Source: Flectobacillus rivi
Lineage (GTDB): Bacteria; Bacteroidota; Bacteroidia; Cytophagales; Spirosomataceae
Assembly: GCF_030056655.1 (NCBI RefSeq)
Contig: NZ_JASHIE010000013.1
Coordinates: forward strand, 163,804 to 227,803
Direction of reading: 5' to 3'
Length of the DNA: 64,000 nucleotides
Made by a program: the position numbers and the translations under genes. Positions 58,501-64,000 of the stretch are shown one piece after another (position 1 is the first letter of the stretch; each line of letters opens with the position of its first letter). The notes beneath the pieces are model-generated. The model was not told where the DNA came from and did not search any database. It saw only the letters and a program-made list of their open reading frames with translations.

Positions 58501-58836
58501 TATTTTTTTCCAACCTTGCACTTTTTGTTGATAGAAATCCTGAGGCTCGTCGCCAGGTTTTAGAGCAAATGCAAAGTCCCAATCACCATTGAGCGACATA
58601 TAACGCCCACTTTGCTCTCGAGGTTTTTGGATTGCATCGTCGACCGTAGCATACGAGTAAGCAGTGGCACGTGAGGGCTCTCGATTAATGCCATTTATCA
58701 GAGGGTCTTCGTAAGGTTGGGCTTGGTAAACACTAGGAACAACTGGTACAGGAGCAGGAGTTTTATCAACTAGTTGAGCCAAAGAGGTAAATGGTACAAA
58801 AGCTAATACCAGCCGAGAAAAGGTAAGATATTTCAT
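55546..58836 (-). CDS. GH2 beta-galactosidase (LacZ type)
   Basis: I chose the ATG at 58836 (1096 residues), which opens a signal (MKYLTFSRLVLAFVPFTSLA); the frame runs 29 codons further upstream. It has full LacZ architecture: jelly-roll (SLNGDWDFAFALKPGDEPQDF, about 85-220), Ig-like domains, the TIM barrel with GVNRPDHHPTKGKALSREDI, acid/base Glu in FWSLGNEAGRGPNH and nucleophile Glu in FFCEYAHAMGNSAGN, and the C-terminal beta-sandwich with QITWFGRGPMENYTDKRQG. It is periplasmic. It releases terminal beta-galactose from oligosaccharides. It is separate from the main PUL and has no sus genes beside it. It is about 70 residues longer than E. coli LacZ, mostly N-terminal. Confidence 0.93.
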   Translation of the reverse strand: MKYLTFSRLVLAFVPFTSLAQLVDKTPAPVPVVPSVYQAQPYEDPLINGINREPSRATAYSYATVDDAIQKPREQSGRYMSLNGDWDFAFALKPGDEPQDFYQQKVQGWKKIPVPSSWEMQGYDKPIYKSAVYPFRPVNPPFVPKDYNGVGCYQRSFTVPASWKGQTINLHFGGVSSAYKVWLNGKFVGYAEDSFLSSEFNITPYLKEGENILSVWVIRWGDGSFLEDQDQWRMSGIHREVFLHAEPCLRIADFFYQTKLGKDSKEALFSLRPRIDNFTGKPISKKTLIKAQLYDKKNAPVWTDPLSCTVESIVNEVYPRLDNAKFGILESKVNQPHLWSDEDPYLYTLVMSLEDSTGATLEAKSCKVGFRSIDFSPKNSKLLINGRETYLYGVNRPDHHPTKGKALSREDILADVQTIKKFNFNCIRASHYPSDPYLYELCDEYGIFVIDEANLETHGLGGKLSNDPAWTGAYLERGNRMAMRDKNHPSIIFWSLGNEAGRGPNHAAMAAWLHDFDITRPVHYEPSMGSPKLDGYMDPKDPRYLKPNDHSHRTQNPLDQYYVDMVSRMYPGIYTPELLANQPNGDTRPIFFCEYAHAMGNSAGNLQEFWDVFRKTPRVIGGCIWEFKDQGLVKTDSLGKPYYAYGGDFGEKYFDNFTIKGVVNADGSPKSAMFEAKRVFQGIEVTWRNLKEKQIHILNRHASRNASYYDMQLQVFEDGYLVKTVALPKLNLEAGSSSQMNIAPYLPSLKPEAEYHIQISFLLPETLPWATKGFVVASNQLEIKATTKNIASSNSKANLKIEENSQQIIVSDKSYKISFSKESGALNSYLLNGKEQIFAPLLPHFSRPLTDNDRRGWKPQRKMKEWYNVQLKVKDLKTEKSDKGVLVTTNYSLVGDSASVNIQYLINAQGVIKVTYHFTPRYKLPNLPKVGMQMGVRREFEQITWFGRGPMENYTDKRQGMDVGIYSQPIQEFMENYVVPQENGNRTDVRWMFLGNKQQTGLLVAADSLLSMSAWPFTEANIQAAKHTYKLQDAGYITLNIDLVQMGVGGNDSWSDVAAPLEQHQIPAKDYTYSFYLKPMALGKESITNVKRKLVF

Positions 58837-59231
58837 GAAAATACAATTAGATTCAAGACTAACAATCTTTCCGATGTCTTTGTCGCGAACTAATTTGATA
58901 CAGAAACATTGGAAGAAAGCCAAAATTAATTCTAATACTCCTTTAAAAAATTCTATATTTTTACAAGAGATTGTATGATGTTATCAGAGTTTATGAACTT
59001 TCATGAAAGAATTAAATGGTAAAGCAGCAAAGTAATACACAAATTGTAACGATAATATTAAAACTGTTGAAACTTTAGAAAATTTTCTGTCGAAAATCAT
59101 TTTTAAAGTACGTAATATATTCTATTTTGCTTTAGTAGAAAGAAAATTTGCCTGAGTGTATTCAATAATAAATTACCAACCTCAATTCCAGTGAGGTTGA
59201 ATCGTATTGTTTATACTAAAATCAACATAGC
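58837..59231. other. 395-bp divergent gap between GH2 and kinase genes
   Basis: I see no gene or clear TAnnTTTG box. A small hairpin CAACCTCA/TGAGGTTG (59177-59199, 7-nt loop) lies just before the kinase start and could act in its leader. The rest is AT-rich. Confidence 0.45.
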
Positions 59232-62200
59232 ATGTTGGATATTATAAAGCATATTTCAAAACCCTACCTTCTTTTCAAAGTTGAGCAAAATAACTTTGTG
59301 GTTGTAGAGCTAAACATAGCTTATTTGAACTACACAGGAGGATTAACCGAAATACAAATTCGTCAACAGAATTTTGAGGAATTACAGCCTCTTTTTTCTC
59401 AAAACGAGATGTATTTCAATGAAACTTTATACTCTTTGAAAGAGGCAGTCTCTACTAAGGCTACCCATAGTGTGTATATAAGTTTGAATAATACTGAGGT
59501 CGAAATTCAAAATAGTTACTTTGAAGAAAATCACACCCAGTACATATTACATATTATCACTATTGCCGAGAAAAGCAGTATTTATCTTCCTGAGCTTTTT
59601 GAGACAGTGGTGGCACATACCACCGATACTATTCTTATTTTGGATACATTTAAAGAGGGCTGTGATGATCCCAAAATTTTATTTGCCAATAAAGCATTTT
59701 GTAATCTTTCGGGATATACCTTGAGTGAAGTTTTGGGGAATAACCCATTGATGTTTATTGGGTTAGAAACGGATTTGGAAGAGATAAGCCGTTTGCGGAC
59801 ATCATTAAAGAATGACCATCCTATACAGCTTTCACTTTTAAGTTATAAAAAATCTGGTGAAAAGTTTTGGTTAAATATTTCTGTCACACCGATTTATGAT
59901 AAATCAGGAAATTTGCTTCAATGGCTGTCGCTTGGTCGTGATATTACTATTTACAAAAATGAAGAGCTGAGAAAAGCCTTTAAAGAAAAAGTTAGATCGT
60001 TGTTTAGGCAACCCCAAAATCTAAATTTTATTCTTTCTGAACTCAGTCTTTTGATTACCCATGGATTAGGCTTGAAAAATGTTGAGATATGGCTCAATAG
60101 TTTTACCCATGACATGATACGCTTTGGGAGTCAACAAAACTATATATTCCCCGATGCCAAAGCAGGTGCAGATTTTGCTATGAAAGCATTTGCCTCAAAG
60201 GAAGAAACGTGCGAAACCTTTGAACTACCTGATACAAAAGTCATAGGTATTGTGATGCAAACTCCTAAAGGACTTTGGGGAGTGCTAACTTTAGGAATGC
60301 CCAAAGGCTTAGTTTCAGAATTTGAGTTAGATTGGTTCAAAAAGCTAGGGGAGCTTTTGATTAATGAAATAGAGCGGAAGCAGGTTGAAGAAGAATTGAA
60401 ACAAATATTCGACTTTGCCCCTGATATGATTTGTATATTGGGCTTGGATGGTTTTTTCAAGAGAGTTAATCCTGCATTTTGCGAATTGTTAGGTTATACA
60501 GAGCAAGAGCTATTGAGCAAAAAATTCTATGAATTTATCTTTCAAGGAGACCAGAATCCCACGCTTGAAGCTTTTAAGTCAGAAAAGGATTTCTCGAAAG
60601 TGTACTCTTTTGAAAATCGATATTTGACTAAATCTGGTCAAATTTTGAATATCGCTTGGCGTTCGTCAATACGGATGGATGGAAGGCATTTGTTAGCCAT
60701 CGGAAGAGATATTACTGAGGAACGAAAGCTCCAGCAATTGTTGAGAAAAACTAGTCTGATGTCGAAAATAGTAAGCTGGGAGATTAACTTACAATCTCAA
60801 AACATATTTGTATCAGATACGATTCATGATGTGTTTGGCTATTCTCAAGATGATTTTAAACTGACCACACTCAACAAACTCGTTGAAGTTTATCAAGAGG
60901 GGGAACATCGAGAACGCGCCTTTTTCTGTATCGACAGAGCTATACAGACTGGACAACCATGGGACGGAGAATTTATTATAATATTACCAAATGGTACCGA
61001 GCGTTGGGCTAGAATTATTGGCGAAACCGACTTTGTCAACGGTAAATGCGAGCGCCTTTACGGAAGTATTCAAGATATAAATCATTCAAAAATCAACGAA
61101 TTAGCTCTCCAAGAGGTGATTATTCAAAAAAATGATATTCTCGAAACAACAGGGGATACCTTTTTGATGCTCAACCAAGAGTGGGTTGTGACTTATTGGA
61201 ATGCCCAAGCAAACAAGTTGACAGGTATCTCAAAAGAGCAAATCGTAGGTAAGGTAATATGGGATGTTTTCGCTGGAAGTATTGAAACAGATATTTTTAG
61301 CAACCTGGAATATTCTCGTAAAAATATGGTACCTGTGACCTTTGAGTCTTTCTATGCACCTATCAACAAATGGGTGGAGATTCGTTGTTTTCCTACCGAA
61401 GACATTATGAGCGTATATGCCCGTGATATCACAGAGCAAAAAAATGTTCATCAACGCATTAACGAAGAGCGCAACTTACTACGTACACTAATCGATAATT
61501 TGCCCGAGACGGTTTATTTTAAAGATACGAAAGCTCGAAAAGTTATTAGCAATCGCGTAGACTATTTGTTTTTGGGAGCAGAAAATGAACAAGAGGTTTT
61601 GGGGAAAACAGATTTGGAACTGTTTGGTAACGAGCTAGGTAAAATCGGATATGACCATGATTTACATATTCTTCAAACAGGCGAATCATTGTTTAATTAT
61701 GGACAATTGCACCAAACCCCAGAGAAACCCGATTTGTGGTTAGAGTCGACCAAAGTGCCCGTTAAGAATGAAAAAGGTGATATTATGGGTGTCTTAGGGA
61801 TTGGGCGCGATATTACGATTCAAAAACAACAAGAATTAGAACTAAAAAAACTTAATCTTGAGCTAGAAGAATATATCAAACAGTTGGAAGTGTCTAATAC
61901 TGAATTAGAACAATTTGCGTATGTGGCTTCGCACGATTTGCAGGAGCCGCTCCGAATGATTACCAATTTTCTTTCTCAGATTGAGCATAAATACGAGGCG
62001 ATTCTCGACGAGCGAGGAAAGCAATACATTTGGTATGCCATAGACGGCGCTAAGCGTATGCGACAGATTATTTTAGATTTGCTGGATTTTTCGAGGGTTG
62101 GTCGAATAGAAGAAAAAAAACAGTTGGTCGACATCAATGAAGTGCTGAACCATACTTTAAGTATACTCCATCATGAGATTATACATAATGAAGCACAGAT

Positions 62201-62564
62201 TACGATTGGTTTTATGCCCGTTATTTTTTCGAGTAAACTTCGCATCGAACAAATCTTTCAGAATTTGATTAGCAATGCGCTCAAATACCGAAAACCCGAT
62301 ATCAATCCTGTCATAGAAATAGAAGCCAGCGAAACGCTTACTCATTGGATTTTTTCGGTAAAAGATAATGGCATAGGTATTGAAGAAGAATATTTTCAGA
62401 CCATTTTTATCATATTTCAACGTCTACACACCCGTGAAGAATACCCTGGCACAGGCATTGGTTTGGCTATTGTCAAAAAAATCGTTGAAATGCTGGGCGG
62501 AAAAGTCTGGGTAGAATCAATCGAACACTACGGAAGTACATTTTACTTTTCAATAAAAAAATAA
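59232..62564 (+). CDS. Multi-PAS/GAF sensor histidine kinase
   Basis: This kinase has 1110 residues, appears cytosolic and shows no membrane segment. Approximate order: N-terminal PAS-like region (1-115), PAS with FANKAFCNLSGYTLSEVLGNNPLMF and SLGRDITIYKN (125-240), GAF-like domain (250-385), then PAS domains ending in AIGRDITEERK, IQDINHSKINE, ARDITEQKN and LGIGRDITIQKQ (390-860), and a coiled linker. The HisKA phosphoacceptor is in YVASHDLQEPLRMI (His about 899), and HATPase motifs are FQNLISNALKYRKP, VKDNGIGIEEEYF and GTGIGLAIVKKIVEMLGG. The SHDLQEPLR type pairs with Rcp1-like receivers, and one follows 15 bp downstream. The stimulus is unknown. Confidence 0.92.
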   Translation: MLDIIKHISKPYLLFKVEQNNFVVVELNIAYLNYTGGLTEIQIRQQNFEELQPLFSQNEMYFNETLYSLKEAVSTKATHSVYISLNNTEVEIQNSYFEENHTQYILHIITIAEKSSIYLPELFETVVAHTTDTILILDTFKEGCDDPKILFANKAFCNLSGYTLSEVLGNNPLMFIGLETDLEEISRLRTSLKNDHPIQLSLLSYKKSGEKFWLNISVTPIYDKSGNLLQWLSLGRDITIYKNEELRKAFKEKVRSLFRQPQNLNFILSELSLLITHGLGLKNVEIWLNSFTHDMIRFGSQQNYIFPDAKAGADFAMKAFASKEETCETFELPDTKVIGIVMQTPKGLWGVLTLGMPKGLVSEFELDWFKKLGELLINEIERKQVEEELKQIFDFAPDMICILGLDGFFKRVNPAFCELLGYTEQELLSKKFYEFIFQGDQNPTLEAFKSEKDFSKVYSFENRYLTKSGQILNIAWRSSIRMDGRHLLAIGRDITEERKLQQLLRKTSLMSKIVSWEINLQSQNIFVSDTIHDVFGYSQDDFKLTTLNKLVEVYQEGEHRERAFFCIDRAIQTGQPWDGEFIIILPNGTERWARIIGETDFVNGKCERLYGSIQDINHSKINELALQEVIIQKNDILETTGDTFLMLNQEWVVTYWNAQANKLTGISKEQIVGKVIWDVFAGSIETDIFSNLEYSRKNMVPVTFESFYAPINKWVEIRCFPTEDIMSVYARDITEQKNVHQRINEERNLLRTLIDNLPETVYFKDTKARKVISNRVDYLFLGAENEQEVLGKTDLELFGNELGKIGYDHDLHILQTGESLFNYGQLHQTPEKPDLWLESTKVPVKNEKGDIMGVLGIGRDITIQKQQELELKKLNLELEEYIKQLEVSNTELEQFAYVASHDLQEPLRMITNFLSQIEHKYEAILDERGKQYIWYAIDGAKRMRQIILDLLDFSRVGRIEEKKQLVDINEVLNHTLSILHHEIIHNEAQITIGFMPVIFSSKLRIEQIFQNLISNALKYRKPDINPVIEIEASETLTHWIFSVKDNGIGIEEEYFQTIFIIFQRLHTREEYPGTGIGLAIVKKIVEMLGGKVWVESIEHYGSTFYFSIKK

Positions 62565-62579
62565 CCCGCACACGATACT

Positions 62580-63017
62580 ATGAAAAAAGGACACATCCTA
62601 TTAGTTGAAGATAATGAAGGAGATATTCTTCTTACTAAAGAAGCCTTTGAGCATTCATCCCTCGTCAATAAATTGAGCGTTGTTCGAAACGGAAAAGAAG
62701 CGATGGATTTTTTAACAAAAAAAGGAAAATATGCTCATGAAGTTCTACCAGATTTTGTGCTATTGGATGTAAATATTCCTAAAAAAAATGGACATGAAGT
62801 ATTACGATTTATCAAAAATACTGAACATATTAAGCATATTCCTGTCGTGATGTTTACGACTTCGTCGACGCCCAAAGATGTTAGTATGGCTTACGAAAAC
62901 CATGCTAACTGCTATATTACTAAGCCCGTAGATGTAAAATCGTTTCAAATAGCTGTAAACCAAATTGAGAATTTTTGGCTATCCTTAGTCCAATTACCGC
63001 CAAGTTATCATGCATAG
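62580..63017 (+). CDS. Rcp1-type single-domain response regulator
   Basis: This protein has 145 residues and is a receiver domain only. HILLVEDNEGDILLTKEAF gives the acidic pocket (Glu/Asp 10-11), FVLLDVNIPKKNGHEVL the phospho-Asp (about 62), MFTTSSTP the Thr/Ser and CYITKPVDVKSF the conserved Lys (about 119). The long loop before the phospho-Asp is typical of Rcp1 (phytochrome partner) receivers. With no output domain it is expected to relay phosphate from the upstream kinase. Its last 8 bp overlap the next gene, indicating cotranscription. Confidence 0.93.
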   Translation: MKKGHILLVEDNEGDILLTKEAFEHSSLVNKLSVVRNGKEAMDFLTKKGKYAHEVLPDFVLLDVNIPKKNGHEVLRFIKNTEHIKHIPVVMFTTSSTPKDVSMAYENHANCYITKPVDVKSFQIAVNQIENFWLSLVQLPPSYHA

Positions 63018-64000
63018 AGACCAATTTCCCTACAAAGTACTTATCATTGAAGATAATATGGGAGATTTTATCCTCATCAAGGATTATCTCCACGATATGA
63101 TGCGTGAGCCGCAAATCACACATTGTCAAACTTTCAGACAGGCACAAGTAGTTTTGCAAAAGCCTGAAGAAAAGTTTGATATGATTCTGCTCGATTTGTA
63201 TTTGCCCGATAAAAGTGGTCAATCGTTAATTGATGCTGTTTTATTGATCTCCAAAGATTCTCCAGTAATCATCTTATCAGGTAATTCTGATTTAGCATTT
63301 AGTGTAAAATCAATCGCTTCGGGCGTTGATGATTATCTCATAAAAGACGATTTACGTCCTACCACCCTATATAAAAGTATCATTTATTGTATTGAGCGTC
63401 GTAAAAAGCGCCAAGAATTACTCGATTCAGAACAGCGCTACAACGAGCTTTTTGACTTTAGTCCGCAACCCATGTGGGTTTTTGATTTAGAAACGCTCGA
63501 TTTTATGGATGTCAATCTAGCCGCTATCAAACATTATGGCTATAATCGTTCAGAATTTTTGTCAATGAAAATATCAGATATTCGCCCTTCAGAAGAGATA
63601 CCTGCTTTGATGGCAGAAGTACAAGAAACACGAAGTATAAATCCGTATTTTGCAGTTGGAGTATTTAAGCATCTCAAAAAAAATGGAGAAATCATTTTAG
63701 TTGAAATCCGAGCTAACCCAATTAATTATAAAGGTCGAAAAGCACGGGTAGTATTAGCCAACGATATTACCGAAAAAGTTAAGTACATCGAGTCTATCGA
63801 GTTACAGAATAGAAATCTTAGCGAGATAGCATGGATTCAGTCACATTTGGTACGAGCACCCTTAGCACGAATCATGGGAATTATCCAGATGTTTGAACAC
63901 AATAAATTGATGCCAGAAATCGAAAAGCGTATGTTTTTTGAACATATCATTACTTCTGCACATGAGCTTGATGAATTAATCATGGAAATAAGTCAGAAGG
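63010..64000 (+). CDS. Receiver-PAS protein with atypical HisKA start (partial)
   Basis: The gene begins at the ATG at 63010, overlapping the previous gene, and runs past the window end (330 codons seen). Residues 7-130 are a receiver (VLIIEDNMGDFILIKDYL, phospho-Asp in MILLDLYLPDKSGQ, IKDD region Lys). Residues about 145-260 are a PAS domain (YNELFDFSPQPMWVFDLETL to VLANDITEKV). From 268 a dimerisation helix follows with an unusual H-box, IAWIQSHLVRAPLARIMGI, in place of SHELRTPL. Proteins with this H-box in Bacteroidota often lack a full ATPase; here the C-terminus is not visible. It probably ends or branches the phosphorelay of this three-gene set. Confidence 0.8.
   Translation, partial: MHRDQFPYKVLIIEDNMGDFILIKDYLHDMMREPQITHCQTFRQAQVVLQKPEEKFDMILLDLYLPDKSGQSLIDAVLLISKDSPVIILSGNSDLAFSVKSIASGVDDYLIKDDLRPTTLYKSIIYCIERRKKRQELLDSEQRYNELFDFSPQPMWVFDLETLDFMDVNLAAIKHYGYNRSEFLSMKISDIRPSEEIPALMAEVQETRSINPYFAVGVFKHLKKNGEIILVEIRANPINYKGRKARVVLANDITEKVKYIESIELQNRNLSEIAWIQSHLVRAPLARIMGIIQMFEHNKLMPEIEKRMFFEHIITSAHELDELIMEISQK

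Noticed and set aside
58789..58803. Match to the candidate HTCS box (reverse of TTTTGTACCATTT)
   Set aside because: It lies inside the GH2 signal-peptide coding region, has no second box 21 bp away, and is downstream of the start codon.
58837..58923. Longer N-terminus of the GH2 protein
   Set aside because: The extra 29 residues precede a good signal peptide that begins at 58836.
1..64000. Insertion sequences or integrases
   Set aside because: I looked for transposase and integrase motifs in the long reading frames and found none; only non-coding repeat elements are visible.

Overview
The window reads as an accessory replicon (large plasmid or chromid) of an AT-rich Bacteroidota bacterium, most likely of the Cytophagales; I do not name a genus. 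The evidence is SusC/SusD genes, a hybrid two-component regulator, TonB-dependent receptors with carboxypeptidase-like N-termini, promoters of the TTG-N20-TAnnTTTG type and weak ribosome binding sites. The plasmid call rests on 29.9-34.5 kb, which holds an iteron origin, a Rep_3-type initiator, parA-parB and a seven-copy array of palindromes at an exact 79-bp period. No rRNA, tRNA, transposase or ribosomal protein gene was found.

Layout. (1) 1-29.7 kb is a polysaccharide utilisation locus. The leftward operon encodes a GH127-type enzyme, a RuBisCO-like protein (RLP), a beta-propeller protein, a GH43-like lipoprotein, an Asp/Glu racemase-superfamily protein, a BASS transporter and a second propeller glycosidase cut by the window edge. 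The rightward set encodes a DUF5703 protein, a GH5-like enzyme, a GH43 enzyme, a second GH127-type enzyme and a DUF4964/DUF4965 protein. These are followed by the regulator, SusC, SusD and a DUF3823 lipoprotein. The enzymes point to an L-arabinofuranose-rich plant glycan. The RLP, racemase-like protein and BASS carrier suggest that a sugar-acid product is also processed. (2) 29.9-34.6 kb is the replication and partition module. (3) 34.6-42.5 kb is a complete haem acquisition operon (receptor, HmuY, HmuT, HmuU, HmuV, HmuS) behind a promoter flanked by two Fur-like palindromes. (4) 42.6-54.0 kb holds a di-haem peroxidase, a FecA-like receptor, and a second receptor operon with two PepSY membrane proteins and a small Cys-rich exported protein. 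(5) 54.1-58.9 kb holds a Fic protein and a GH2 beta-galactosidase. (6) 59.2 kb to the end is a phosphorelay set: a multi-PAS kinase, an Rcp1-like receiver and a REC-PAS protein cut by the window end.

The points most worth following up are the RLP/single-Cys racemase-like/BASS operon, the parS-like array with outlying copies in the rep terminator and inside parB, the two-cluster iteron origin, and two families of short dispersed repeats, one of which splits hmuU from hmuV. All functional calls come from reading motifs by eye; no database search was run.
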